Source: G963665185 sp049723905 (GTDB lineage: Bacteria > Desulfobacterota > Desulfovibrionia > Desulfovibrionales > Desulfovibrionaceae). From it: a stretch of DNA of 64,000 bases. This document shows positions 20,822 through 29,547 of this stretch, in pieces. The position numbers were made by a program, and so were the translations under genes. Below the pieces are notes generated by a model. The model was not told where the DNA came from and searched no databases. It saw only the letters and a program-made list of their open reading frames with translations. Positions within the stretch are counted from its first letter, which is position 1; each line of letters opens with the position of its first letter. The stretch is from positions 4,340,001-4,404,000 of the forward strand of contig NZ_JBJKFD010000001.1 in NCBI RefSeq assembly GCF_049723905.1, read 5' to 3'.

Positions 20822-21655
20822 CTAAGCGGCGTTGGCCACTTGCCTGCTGGCAAAATGCAGTTGCACTATTCGGCAAGCAAAACGTGGACGGGCAAATGGG
20901 AGGCGTGCGAACATGCCGAAGAGGCCCCATTGATTTTTATAGTAATCAAAGTAGTTCCACTCTGTGACGAACTGGATTCCCTGGTGCCAAGACTCCATTT
21001 GACGGGTATTTTTCAGCCCCCACTTGAATTTTACCTGGCTGTCGATTTGCTTGAGGGTCTCATGATGCTTTTCCTTACCTACGAAAGCCGAGCCAAGCAT
21101 TTCAAAAAACATTTCCGCATCAGGAAATCGTTCGGCCAGTTCTTTGAAAAATTGCTTGAGCTCGTTTTCTGTAAAATACATGAACAAACCTTCTGCCAGA
21201 AAAACCACGGGGCGCCCGGCTGTTTCCACCTTATCCATCCAGGACAGATCGAATATGGATTGCGCAATGAAGTGATAGCGGTCGTTTTCTGTGAAAAAAC
21301 GTCGTCGCAGCTCGATTGATTCGGGAACATCTATCTCGTACCAATCGACGGTATCGCATTGGAGCCGTGCATGCCGCGTATCCAGGCCTGCTCCAAAGTT
21401 TATTACAACAGCGTCGGGGTGTGCCTCCAGAAACGTGGATAAGCCGTCGTCCAACAGTCTGGTGCGTACAGCCACACCAAGTTTTGTGTAGCGGCTTGAG
21501 GCTTCGAACCGAGAAAAGTCGTAATTGATTTGCGACACCATCTCCACTGCCTTTTCATCATGGATGATGGGATTCTCCGCTTGTGTGGCTGCGGCTCGTG
21601 CCCATAAGGCGATGAGCAATGTCTCTGGAATTCCCTCTAAATCATGTTTGGTCAT
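20822..21655 (-). CDS. Class I SAM-dependent methyltransferase (PPM1/LCMT-like)
   Basis: A 277-residue methyltransferase of the family that includes leucine carboxyl methyltransferases and polyketide-associated O-methyltransferases. SAM-binding motif I is VVINFGAGLDTRHARL (residues 83-98), followed by an acidic motif II (DWYEIDVPES) and FLAEGLFMYF. The substrate is unknown. Its ATG overlaps the stop of the upstream methyltransferase gene (TAATG), so the two are translationally coupled, in an operon with a TetR regulator. Confidence 0.85.
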   Translation of the reverse strand: MTKHDLEGIPETLLIALWARAAATQAENPIIHDEKAVEMVSQINYDFSRFEASSRYTKLGVAVRTRLLDDGLSTFLEAHPDAVVINFGAGLDTRHARLQCDTVDWYEIDVPESIELRRRFFTENDRYHFIAQSIFDLSWMDKVETAGRPVVFLAEGLFMYFTENELKQFFKELAERFPDAEMFFEMLGSAFVGKEKHHETLKQIDSQVKFKWGLKNTRQMESWHQGIQFVTEWNYFDYYKNQWGLFGMFARLPFARPRFACRIVQLHFASRQVANAA

Positions 21656-22692
21656 TACGCTTTCCCCTTTCTTCCGATGGTCATTTCCATGGGGCCGTGC
21701 GGCTGTATCTTGAGCTCGTCGAGCGGCCGCAGTTCTGTGGAAACAAAGCCCGCATCCAGCATGGCTTTGGCGATTTGTCCGCTTTCAAATGCCATGTCCA
21801 TGCCCTGGAGCATGGTCGGCAGCCAACTGATGACGGTATCTGCCGGGCCTGTCCTATCGTGGGTCAGTCCATCGGATGTAACCAGGAATATCCCTCCTGG
21901 TTTCAAAGCTGCGAGCACCTTGGGCATAAGTTCATCAAGCCGGTCGTGAAAAAAGTTCAGACTGAAGTTCGCCATGATGAACTCGTATCCTTCACCCAAA
22001 TCATCTTGCATATAGTCGCCACCCTTTGCAGTGACGCGATCTTCCATTCCGTATTCGGCTATTACTTCCCTCGCCACTTCGCTGACGGCGGGTTGGTCGA
22101 AGACCATGCAATGCAGAGATGGGTGCGCGGCAGCAACGGCAAGGCCGATGATTCCCGGGCCCGCTCCCAGGTCGAGAATCTTGGTGAATGTCGAGAACTC
22201 GGGGAGCTTGGAAACCTGCTGTGCGATGAATTGGGCTCGGCCGCTACGGGAGTGGTTCACGCTTATGCGTGCTCCTTTTTTCCACCGTTCCGGATTGGCC
22301 ATGTCTTTGGGCGGCGGTGGGCCATTGCTGATCAATTTTTTTAGTCCGCCGTTCATAAGCGGCTCGAGCCGCTTGCCCATGAACAACAAGCTCATCCCCA
22401 GCGATGTGTCTTTTCCCGAAGTCAGATACTGCTTCGTCTGTGGGGTGTTGTTGTACTGCTCGTTTTCTTTTTTCAGGCATCCGAGGCCGACAAGGGCGTT
22501 GAGCAGGTATTCCGTGTTGCCCGGATGGAGCGAAAGGGCTTTGCTGAGTTCTTCAGCAAGGACGGGATGGGAGGTGTGGTCAAATATGTTCAACTCAATG
22601 GACGTCTTGAGAAGCTCCCATTTGAGCGCTTCCTGCTGCAGGACAAAGATATTGTCTGTAACTGGTTCCGGGATAGGGAGTTCTTTTTTCAT
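21655..22692 (-). CDS. O-methyltransferase (winged-helix dimerisation + SAM domain)
   Basis: A 345-residue protein with an N-terminal dimerisation/winged-helix region (residues 15-90) and a C-terminal Rossmann methyltransferase domain with motif I KILDLGAGPGIIGLAVA (171-187). The layout is that of acetylserotonin/hydroxyneurosporene-type O-methyltransferases that modify small molecules. The TetR gene lies 55 bp upstream on the same strand, and a second methyltransferase is coupled downstream. Together they look like a small-molecule modification cassette under a ligand-responsive repressor. Confidence 0.85.
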   Translation of the reverse strand: MKKELPIPEPVTDNIFVLQQEALKWELLKTSIELNIFDHTSHPVLAEELSKALSLHPGNTEYLLNALVGLGCLKKENEQYNNTPQTKQYLTSGKDTSLGMSLLFMGKRLEPLMNGGLKKLISNGPPPPKDMANPERWKKGARISVNHSRSGRAQFIAQQVSKLPEFSTFTKILDLGAGPGIIGLAVAAAHPSLHCMVFDQPAVSEVAREVIAEYGMEDRVTAKGGDYMQDDLGEGYEFIMANFSLNFFHDRLDELMPKVLAALKPGGIFLVTSDGLTHDRTGPADTVISWLPTMLQGMDMAFESGQIAKAMLDAGFVSTELRPLDELKIQPHGPMEMTIGRKGKA

Positions 22693-22747
22693 GCTGCTTT
22701 CTTCCTGTGTTGGTTAATGCGTTGATATTTCCGCTTTTCCACTACAG

Positions 22748-23371
22748 TCAGCCTGGCAAAAGACCGCGAAGAACGAAAGAAAGGCACTGTTTGTAATAGT
22801 TGTCGTCCACATTGTTTTTTATTCCTTCCTTTTGTGAGTGAATGAGAAAGTGATTATGAAATTCCCACCAGATGTGGACCAAACCGCAAATCATGATCGA
22901 AATATTAAGGGGCGTCATGTCGTTGCGGATATCGCCGCATTCCTGTGCTTTGCGGATGCGCTCCAGGTAGGCATGGTGCCATTCGTCTTCACCGGGCCAT
23001 GGAGCGTCGTCTCCTTCCAGGCGTCCCCAGTTTGCGAGCCGCAGCATGGTTGGATTGTCGCGGTAGAAGCGAAACATGGAGGCAATGAAGTGTTCGAGAA
23101 ATGAGCTGGTGGAGCTATCTCCCGGCATAGTGAGCTTAACGTTTTCTAGCCCCCGATCAATAATCGCTTTTTTAACCGCGTCGTAGACGCCCTGTTTATT
23201 TTTAAAATGAAAAACAATAAGCGGCCCGGAGACGCCGCTGGCCGTGGCTATCTCATTCATTTTTGTCCCGGCATATCCCTTTTCGGCAAACAAGGCCTCT
23301 GCTGCCTTGAGAATTTCGAATTTGGTTGCATCTGCATCTCTTTTTTTTACCAACACAAGCTCCTTACTCAC
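22748..23371 (-). CDS. TetR family transcriptional regulator
   Basis: A regulator of about 207 residues. The N-terminal TetR helix-turn-helix is clear (EILKAAEALFAEKGYAGTKM, then IATASGVSGPLIVFHFKNK, residues about 18-60); the rest is a helical ligand-binding domain. The start codon is uncertain: GTG at 23371 starts the longest frame, but AAGGAG within it is ideally spaced for TTG at 23353 or the adjacent GTG. An inverted repeat at 23376-23395 overlaps the region where the operator would be expected, suggesting autoregulation and control of the two methyltransferases downstream. Confidence 0.88.
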   Translation of the reverse strand: MSKELVLVKKRDADATKFEILKAAEALFAEKGYAGTKMNEIATASGVSGPLIVFHFKNKQGVYDAVKKAIIDRGLENVKLTMPGDSSTSSFLEHFIASMFRFYRDNPTMLRLANWGRLEGDDAPWPGEDEWHHAYLERIRKAQECGDIRNDMTPLNISIMICGLVHIWWEFHNHFLIHSQKEGIKNNVDDNYYKQCLSFVLRGLLPG

Positions 23372-23375
23372 TGGC

Positions 23376-23395
23376 TTACTGAACAGTTAGTAAGT
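23376..23395. promoter_or_regulatory. Candidate TetR operator
   Basis: CTTACTGAACAGTTAGTAAG, an inverted repeat with 6-bp arms just upstream of the TetR start, a typical place and length for an autoregulatory TetR site. Confidence 0.5.
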
Positions 23396-23795
23396 TAAAT
23401 GGGCCGTGACAACTCGTCAAGAAGCAAATGGCGAATTGAAGATACTACCCGCGCAACCTAAGCCATAGCCGTTGCACCCGACCATGGCGAAGACTCGTCC
23501 TTGTTGTCTCCGCCACGCTTTATGGCGTACAGCGGCAGAATATTCGTAAATGCGGTTTTCCACTGCCTGGCGCAATGACGTCACTTTTCTTTTTTGGGCC
23601 CAGAGGTCTCAATTGCTTTTCACAGGTCTTTTCAATCTGCTGCATGGAAGTGAAGTGTCGCTTCTCTAATTGTTTTGCATATGGTAGAGTCTGCTAGAAG
23701 TAGGTTCCATTGACTGCGCATAGCGGATGGAAACTGGGCGCAGCAGCCTTCTTTGGACTTTTTAGCCCCTGCACGCACTCTCCTGGGAGGGTGGT
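23396..23795. other. Non-coding interval with degenerate repeat
   Basis: Around 23505-23575 the sequence CGCCACGCTTTATGGCGTAC ... GGCGCAATGA resembles the segment at 11808-11870 of the long intergenic repeat. Nothing coding is seen. Confidence 0.4.
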
Positions 23796-25616
23796 ATGCC
23801 GTACTCGAATGCTTCTCTGGAATCCCTAAGCGATGTGGTTGTCCCGGATTCCATGCTTGAGCGCTGGCAGAAGATTGTCGATCTTCTTGCCGCCCTTGCC
23901 AAAGTTCCTGCCGCGCTGATTATGCGGGTGCGAAAGGATGTCATCGAGGTCTTCCGGACAAGCGACTCCGAGGGCAATCCCTACCCCCTTGGCGCATCAG
24001 ACCATTTCTTTCATAAATGCGGGCTGTATTGCGAACATGTCATTCGGACAAACGATAAACTGCTCGTTCCCAATGCTCTGCTGGATGAGGATTGGAAAGA
24101 TAATCCCGATGTGGCGCTGAACATGATTTCGTATCTTGGTTTTCCCCTCCTGTTACCGGACTCCACCCCCTTTGGCACGATTTGCATTCTGGACAGCAAA
24201 CTGAACAGATACAACCCGAAGATTGAGGGGATAATGACGCAATTTCGGGATGTGCTCGAATTTCAGCTCGCTCAATTATGCCAGTACGAGGAATTGAAAA
24301 AGGCTCTTGAAAGCTTCAGGGGCCGAGAGGAACTGCCACACGATGGCAGCCAGGAAACGGTCGCCGAATTACAGCACCGATTGCTTGAACTTGCCCGGTC
24401 ACTGGACGACGCCAACCACCATTTGCAAAGAGAAATATATGAACGAAAGCTGGTTGAAAGGGCTTTGAGAAAATCCCAGCAAATAGCCGTGGCCGCCAGC
24501 CGCGCGAAAAGCGAATTTTTGGCCAATATGAGCCATGAGATCAGGACTCCCCTCAATGGTGTGATGGGGATGCTGCAGTTGCTTCAAGATACAGAGCTTA
24601 ATACCGAGCAGAAGGAGCTTGCCGACTACTCGATTCTGTCTACAAGGCGGCTGACGAACTTGCTGTCTGATATCTTGGATCTTTCACGTGTAGAGGCCGG
24701 GAAGTTGGACCTCAGGATGGAAGCGGTGAATTTGCACGACGTTATGGCCTCGGTCGAGCAGCTTTTTCGGCCAACAGCCAGAGAGAAAGGGGTGGAAATA
24801 AAATTTCAGGTATCCCCCGGACTTCCTGCGGGTCTTATGAGCGACGTGACCAGGCTGCAGCAGATTCTCTGCAACATTGTAGGCAACGCGGTAAAGTTCA
24901 CCGACACGGGCATGGTGCATGTTCAGGCCTATCCACTGCCTTTCAGCAAACCCAATGAACTTCGTGTGCTCTTTTCGGTTGCCGATACGGGCATTGGCAT
25001 TTCCGAAGAGAAGATGGACACCATTTTCGACCCGTTCGAACAGGTATCGACCGGATTTCAGCGGGAAAGCCAGGGAGCGGGCCTTGGGCTGGCGATTTGC
25101 AAAAAGCTGCTTCGGCTGATGAAGGGAGACCTTGCGGTGGAAAGCAGGGAAGGAGAGGGGACGACTTTTTATTTATGTCTGCCGTTCCAGCTGGTGGAAA
25201 AAGAGCAGGATGAGGTAAAAGCACCCTCCCGATCCTGCCGGGGCAATGCGTCAATCTTGCTGGTTGATGATGATCTTGTATCCCGGATCGTTGCCGAGAA
25301 GCATATTCGCGCCTTGGGATTCGATGTTACCCTGGCCTGTAACGGCAAGGAAGCGCTCAAGGCCGCATCGAAAAATTCTTTTGATCTGATTCTGATGGAC
25401 ATCCAGATGCCCCAAATGGACGGAGTTTCCGCAACCATGGCCATACGCCGTGGGGATGCGGGAAGGCGCAACATCGATGTTCCCATTGTCGCGCTTACCG
25501 CATACGCCATGGCAGGGGAAAGAGATGTTTTTTTTGACGCGGGCGTTAATGACTATATGACCAAACCGTTGGATAAATGGGAATTGGAGGCCTTGTTGCA
25601 ACGTATGTTTGCGTAG
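23796..25616 (+). CDS. GAF-domain hybrid sensor histidine kinase/response regulator
   Basis: A 606-residue soluble hybrid kinase. In order: a GAF-like sensor (about 20-170), a coiled coil (195-240), HisKA with SHEIRTPLNGVMGML (His247), HATPase with N-box ILCNIVGNAVKF and G-boxes ADTGIGISEEK and GAGLGLAICKKLL, then a receiver from about 485 with ILLVDDD and phosphoacceptor LILMDIQMPQ (Asp535). No membrane helix is present, so the signal is cytoplasmic. The start is supported by GGGAGG five bases upstream. No partner regulator is adjacent; an Hpt protein is encoded at 5480-5788. Confidence 0.93.
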   Translation: MPYSNASLESLSDVVVPDSMLERWQKIVDLLAALAKVPAALIMRVRKDVIEVFRTSDSEGNPYPLGASDHFFHKCGLYCEHVIRTNDKLLVPNALLDEDWKDNPDVALNMISYLGFPLLLPDSTPFGTICILDSKLNRYNPKIEGIMTQFRDVLEFQLAQLCQYEELKKALESFRGREELPHDGSQETVAELQHRLLELARSLDDANHHLQREIYERKLVERALRKSQQIAVAASRAKSEFLANMSHEIRTPLNGVMGMLQLLQDTELNTEQKELADYSILSTRRLTNLLSDILDLSRVEAGKLDLRMEAVNLHDVMASVEQLFRPTAREKGVEIKFQVSPGLPAGLMSDVTRLQQILCNIVGNAVKFTDTGMVHVQAYPLPFSKPNELRVLFSVADTGIGISEEKMDTIFDPFEQVSTGFQRESQGAGLGLAICKKLLRLMKGDLAVESREGEGTTFYLCLPFQLVEKEQDEVKAPSRSCRGNASILLVDDDLVSRIVAEKHIRALGFDVTLACNGKEALKAASKNSFDLILMDIQMPQMDGVSATMAIRRGDAGRRNIDVPIVALTAYAMAGERDVFFDAGVNDYMTKPLDKWELEALLQRMFA

Positions 25617-25674
25617 AAGCAGCTGGTTATTCTGTTTGGGAGGCAGGACTAACGCTCTAAATGCGTAAATAAAA

Positions 25675-25697
25675 AGGCGACCGAAGGGGCCGCCTAA
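25675..25697 (-). terminator. Hairpin downstream of the GAF hybrid kinase
   Basis: AGGCGACC-GAAG-GGGCCGCCT. The T-run is on the minus-strand side, so its direction is unclear. Confidence 0.4.
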
Positions 25698-25870
25698 AAT
25701 GCATCTCGCCAAAGGCGGCGAGTGTCAGATGAATACTATCTCTGTACAGTTTGGGCCTGACAAGTGGATCCGACTGTTCGCAAAGGCGTGGTTAGGGCAT
25801 GAGGACACTGCCCTGAAACAAGTTCCAAAACATCAAAACAAACTTAATTTGAATTTTTTTTAAAAGTCGC

Positions 25871-25897
25871 TTGACACTGAGCACGTACTTATATAGT
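25871..25897 (+). promoter_or_regulatory. Candidate promoter of tRNA-Pro
   Basis: TTGACA (25871-25876) and TATAGT (25892-25897), with a slightly short spacer of 15 bp, ending 15 bp before the tRNA. Confidence 0.5.
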
Positions 25898-25912
25898 TCT
25901 TTCCTCCTGCGT

Positions 25913-25989
25913 CGGGATGTAGCGCAGTCTGGGAGCGCACCTGAATGGGGTTCAGGGGGCCGGAGGTTCAAATCCTCTCATCCCGACCA
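25913..25989 (+). tRNA. tRNA-Pro (GGG)
   Basis: Acceptor stem CGGGATG / CATCCCG with the C1-G72 pair typical of bacterial tRNA-Pro, anticodon loop ATGGGGT with GGG, T-arm GGAGGTTCAAATCCTCT and encoded CCA. The 3' 47 bases are duplicated at 29295-29341. Confidence 0.94.
25943..25989 (+). other. Attachment site, left (attL), in tRNA-Pro
   Basis: The 47-bp segment from the anticodon loop to CCA is repeated at 29295-29341 with one mismatch. It marks the left junction of an integrated element; the intact tRNA on this side was restored by the element's copy. Confidence 0.82.
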
Positions 25990-26007
25990 TAATTTTCCCT
26001 AAGAAAA

Positions 26008-26045
26008 AGGGCCAGTTAACGCACAAAGTTGACCGGTCCTTTTTT
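26008..26045 (+). terminator. Terminator after tRNA-Pro
   Basis: AGGGCCAGTTAAC / GTTGACCGGTCCT stem (with G-U pairs) followed by six T residues. Confidence 0.75.
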
Positions 26046-26226
26046 CGTTGTGGGGAACCGTTTGGGGAACCACCTGCTCCCAGCGATGTTGGAGCGCACT
26101 GATTAACCATCTGTAATCACTGTGTATGAAGGCGTACGACCTGGAAGAGGGTCAACCCCTGATTACCCTGGTGGGTTCGACATGCTTCTGCAAAATATCC
26201 ATACACCCTCCGTCTTCGAATGAGAC

Positions 26227-27093
26227 ATGAAGTGCGGGGTATCGAAATACGTGGACAGAGAGATTTATCATGTGCCTGTGGATGAACTCCTGGAAGATCA
26301 GGATCAGCCCCGGAAGTATTTCGATAGAGCGGCCCAGGACGCGTTGAAAGAATCCATCATCAAGTTCGGTCTCATGCAGCCCATCGTTTTCCGTCAAAGA
26401 GAGAGTGATGGTAAACTTGTGGTTGTGGCGGGAGAGCGCAGAGTCAGAGCTATCAAGAGTATTTTGCGAAAAGCGAAGTCTGGTTCTGACGATCCAGAGA
26501 ACCAGGAACTGCTTCGGCGTTTCGAAACCATCCCTGGAATGTTCATCTCAGACAACCATCAGGAGATTGCTCTGATTGAGAACGTTCAGCGTGAAAATTT
26601 GAACCCGGTGGAACTGGCAGAAGGATTAGCAAAGCTCAAAGAAGACGGAAGATATGGACTGGATCACCTTGGAACGATGATTGGCAAATCCATGTCCACT
26701 GTCAGCGAAATATTATCCATCAATAAAATCCCAGATGAAATCCTTAGTGATGCTCGAAAGCGCAAAGATGTGTCACAGTGGGTATTGGTGGAAGTTGCCA
26801 AGGCCAGGGGGCCGAAAGCCAAAGCCAAGAAATGGGATCAGCTGAAAGATAGTGGATTGACCCAAGCTGCTTACAAGAAGAAAAAGAAAGAAGCATCCGA
26901 GAAAAGTGATGGGAAGGGCTTCAACTTCGGCACCAGCATGAGGGCTGTTAAAACCGCATCGACCCAGATTCAGAAATTGAAAAGTGTTGATATGGGAGAC
27001 ATCGACTCAGACAAGCAGCAAGAACTTCGTATTCAGCTTGAGACGTTGCGGAATGAGTTGGAGCAGGTGCTTGAAGGGGGCGGCGTGAACTAA
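26227..27093 (+). CDS. ParB-like nuclease/partition domain protein
   Basis: A 288-residue protein with a ParB/Spo0J N-terminal domain: VPVDELLEDQDQPRKYFD (about 13-30), IIKFGLMQPIVFR and VVAGERRVRA (the ParB GERR box), then the EIALIENVQRENLNPVELAEGL segment (split) and a KorB-like HTH (LGTMIGKSMSTVSEIL). The C-terminal third is Lys-rich and helical. There is no parA neighbour. It lies inside the tRNA-Pro island, so it is probably a plasmid- or island-derived regulator rather than the chromosomal ParB. The Shine-Dalgarno site is weak and the exact start uncertain. Confidence 0.82.
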   Translation: MKCGVSKYVDREIYHVPVDELLEDQDQPRKYFDRAAQDALKESIIKFGLMQPIVFRQRESDGKLVVVAGERRVRAIKSILRKAKSGSDDPENQELLRRFETIPGMFISDNHQEIALIENVQRENLNPVELAEGLAKLKEDGRYGLDHLGTMIGKSMSTVSEILSINKIPDEILSDARKRKDVSQWVLVEVAKARGPKAKAKKWDQLKDSGLTQAAYKKKKKEASEKSDGKGFNFGTSMRAVKTASTQIQKLKSVDMGDIDSDKQQELRIQLETLRNELEQVLEGGGVN

Positions 27094-27189
27094 CTTTTTC
27101 CAACTCAAATGCTTATCCTGAAGCCATTGTAATATGTTTTGGGGAGCACCTCTGAAGGGAGTGACGGGGCTGGAGGGGCCACCGAAGTT

Positions 27190-27590
27190 GGGGAGGGAAG
27201 CTGTTTTTCAGGTCCACCCGATCCGTGACGATGATCACCCGGCAGTCCTTAAACTCCGGCTTCAGCTAGAGCGCCTTGGCCAGAAAGACCATGGTGAAGG
27301 ACTTGCCCGAACCCGTGGTGTGCCAGATGACATCGCCTTTACGACTGCCACGTCTGTCCAGGCGTTTCACCCGCTCAAGCATGGACATGATCCCGAACGC
27401 TTGCGGATTGATACCTTGCCACGATCTTCTCGACCCGCTTGTCGGGATGATGAAGTACCGGACTATCTCCAGCAGACGTTCCTTTCCGAGCAGACTGACC
27501 AGCAACTTGTCCTGATCTGTGGGAAGCACATCCTAGGACCAGAGCGACTCGAAGTATCGCCGCATTGAAGCGGGACGAATATGCTGGATG
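27190..27590 (-). pseudogene. Remnant of a type I restriction R subunit (hsdR)
   Basis: The minus strand encodes fragments typical of HsdR: LVSLLGKERLLEIVRYF, then SMLERVKRLDRRGSRKG and VIWHTTGSGKSFTMVFLAKAL (the Walker A of the translocase), then a stop at 27266 and, beyond it in the same frame, LKPEFKDCRVIIVTDRVDL. Another in-frame stop precedes the fragment near 27535. The middle is shortened compared with HsdR. Nothing of hsdM or hsdS is visible, so only a decayed internal piece remains. Confidence 0.8.
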
Positions 27591-27918
27591 GCCGTTGACT
27601 TGAACCAGGCGGACAAAGCGCGCTTGGAGCAGGCTTGCACTATGAAAGACAACTTACAAACTAAAATTGAAAGAGAAATGTCGCAAACTTGGGTAGATAC
27701 GATTAAACTCCTGTCTAAGTAGATTTACGGGGCTATGAAGTAGCCCGGTGACCGATTATGTTTGGTAGGAGCCTGTGAATGCAGAGGACTGCCCGAGCTT
27801 TGTTTTGGTAAACGATTCCTGACATTCCAAGCTTCATTATTCCTGCATTGGCACGTAATTTGCTAACACTTTTTTATGCAGAAATTTTTTCCTCGGCACC
27901 CAACATGGAGAAGCAACA
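27591..27918. other. AT-rich non-coding interval in the island
   Basis: No gene is supported. It provides the upstream region of the radical SAM gene. A short frame from ATG 27905 overlaps that gene's start and is not convincing. Confidence 0.35.
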
Positions 27919-28995
27919 ATGCATTACATACAGAACTTAAAAAGCATTAACACGAATCTTTCGAATGCCTATGCGCAAGCGAATGTTCCAATAGTTGATA
28001 CTCTTCCGCATCACGTTACTATTACAACAACCTTGCGGTGCAACTATAGATGCCTCATGTGTTACCAAAATAGTTTTTCTGGTGAAATTGATTGGGCCGC
28101 TATCCGTCGCTTGGAGAAGATTATGCCATTCGTGCGAACTCTTCAAGTTTTTGGTGGCGAACCGCTTGCGTATCATCGATTCGGTGATCTCATTAAATTT
28201 TCCACTGCCTATGGATGCTCCACAAGCACAATTACAAACGGTTCATTATTGACTGATGACATGATTAAACTTGCTGTCTCGAATAATTTTTCTGCAATAC
28301 GTTTTAGCATCGATGCCGGAACACCAAAAACGTACAAATATATACGTGGAGGCGACTTTTTTCAGGTGCTGGACAATGTGAGAAGACTCAGTAAAGAAAA
28401 AATATTGCAGCACAAGCATTCACCAGTCATTTTTTTCAATTTCGTGGCAATGGCATGTAATATTCGCGAACTTTCAAAATTAGTGGTGATTTCGTCAAAA
28501 CTTGGTGTTCATGGTATTAAGGTTGCCTTTCCCCTTCTTAAAAAAGAAGAATTGCTTACAGAATGCTTATATTTCCATCAAGAAGTGAGTGATGAGGAGA
28601 TGTACAAGGCCAAACGAATCGGTGAATCTGTTGGTGTACACGTTGACATACCGAATTTATTTTCCGATCCACTGCCTTCGGAGGACGAAAAGCGTCAGCA
28701 ATATTTCTGCTCGGACCCTTGGAGTAAATTGTTGATTAATATTGATGGCACTACCTCGGTCTGCTGCGGAGGACTTCCCCCGATAGGCAATCTCTTGGAA
28801 CAAGATATTGACGATTTTTGGAATAACGATCTCATTCAGGGCATTAGAAAAACTGTGAACACACCGGATGAACCGATTGCCTGTAAGCAATGTCGAGTGA
28901 GAAAGCCAAGTAGCCACAACTTAAGCATGCATATTCCGCCTTCCCTTCAAGAGAAGGCTCTAGAGCTTCATGGGCATCGAATAAAAGCGAGATAA
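27919..28995 (+). CDS. Radical SAM/SPASM domain protein
   Basis: A 358-residue radical SAM enzyme. The cluster motif CNYRCLMC (CX3CX2C, about residues 40-47) is followed by FGGEPLAY (GGE SAM-binding motif). The C-terminal part has cysteines in the SPASM-like arrangement (FCSDPW, CCGG, CKQCRVRK) for auxiliary 4Fe-4S clusters. Such enzymes modify peptides, cofactors or carbohydrates. GGAG sits 8-9 bases before the ATG. The base composition is visibly richer in A and T than the surrounding core genes, and it is the last gene before the right island boundary, so horizontal origin is likely. No precursor peptide gene is evident. Confidence 0.88.
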   Translation: MHYIQNLKSINTNLSNAYAQANVPIVDTLPHHVTITTTLRCNYRCLMCYQNSFSGEIDWAAIRRLEKIMPFVRTLQVFGGEPLAYHRFGDLIKFSTAYGCSTSTITNGSLLTDDMIKLAVSNNFSAIRFSIDAGTPKTYKYIRGGDFFQVLDNVRRLSKEKILQHKHSPVIFFNFVAMACNIRELSKLVVISSKLGVHGIKVAFPLLKKEELLTECLYFHQEVSDEEMYKAKRIGESVGVHVDIPNLFSDPLPSEDEKRQQYFCSDPWSKLLINIDGTTSVCCGGLPPIGNLLEQDIDDFWNNDLIQGIRKTVNTPDEPIACKQCRVRKPSSHNLSMHIPPSLQEKALELHGHRIKAR

Positions 28996-29294
28996 TTTGT
29001 CATGGCCTAGATAGTGTCGTCAAATTAATGCAGAAAAGCATTCCTACCGTCCTGTTGGCAAACACCTTTTTTTCTAAAGATTGAGTGAGTAAACAGTCAT
29101 CATTGTCAGAGTTCTGCACCAGGTATGGATGTGGAGCTACAGTTGTAGTCAGATACTGTTTCAAGACGGCACACCACCTCGGGGAACCATTTGGAGAACC
29201 GGGTGCCTCCAACACCTATCCAACACCCCTTGCTAAATGTTCCCAGCATGTGGGATAATTCAATGAATTTCAATGGGTAGGAGCGGGTTTCCTG
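28996..29294. other. Non-coding right end of the island
   Basis: GGGGAACCATTTGGAGAACC (29179-29198) resembles GGGGAACCGTTTGGGGAACC near the left end (26052-26071), so both ends of the island carry a related sequence. No integrase gene is present. Confidence 0.45.
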
Positions 29295-29341
29295 GAATGG
29301 GGTTCAGGGGGCCGGAGGTTCAAATCCTCTCATCTCGACCA
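29295..29341 (+). other. Attachment site, right (attR), truncated tRNA-Pro copy
   Basis: This 47-bp copy of the tRNA-Pro 3' end (25943-25989) has one C-to-T change at 29335 and no 5' half. It is the displaced original 3' end of the tRNA gene. Confidence 0.82.
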
Positions 29342-29351
29342 GACATATTTT

Positions 29352-29386
29352 AAAGGACCAAGTGAAATTCACTTGGTCCTTTTTTT
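29352..29386 (+). terminator. Terminator following the displaced tRNA-Pro 3' end
   Basis: AAAGGACCAAGTGAA / TTCACTTGGTCCTTT with a T-run. It is probably the original terminator of tRNA-Pro before integration. Confidence 0.8.
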
Positions 29387-29547
29387 GTGCCTTTTGTTTA
29401 GGCTCTGGCTGCATGAGACTGGCTCTACACCAAAGAAGGGGGCAGTCACCAAAGCGAACTGTTCCGACATTTTCACTTACCCGCATAATACTTTGACGCG
29501 TAAGCGGTAGTTCTCAAAGTTCCTGAAGCCATAAGCACGTCGCTGTA

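Noticed and set aside
20641..20853. Short frames near the downstream end of the rRNA-flanking repeats
   Set aside because: They lie in degenerate repeat sequence, are not conserved between copies and have no domain.
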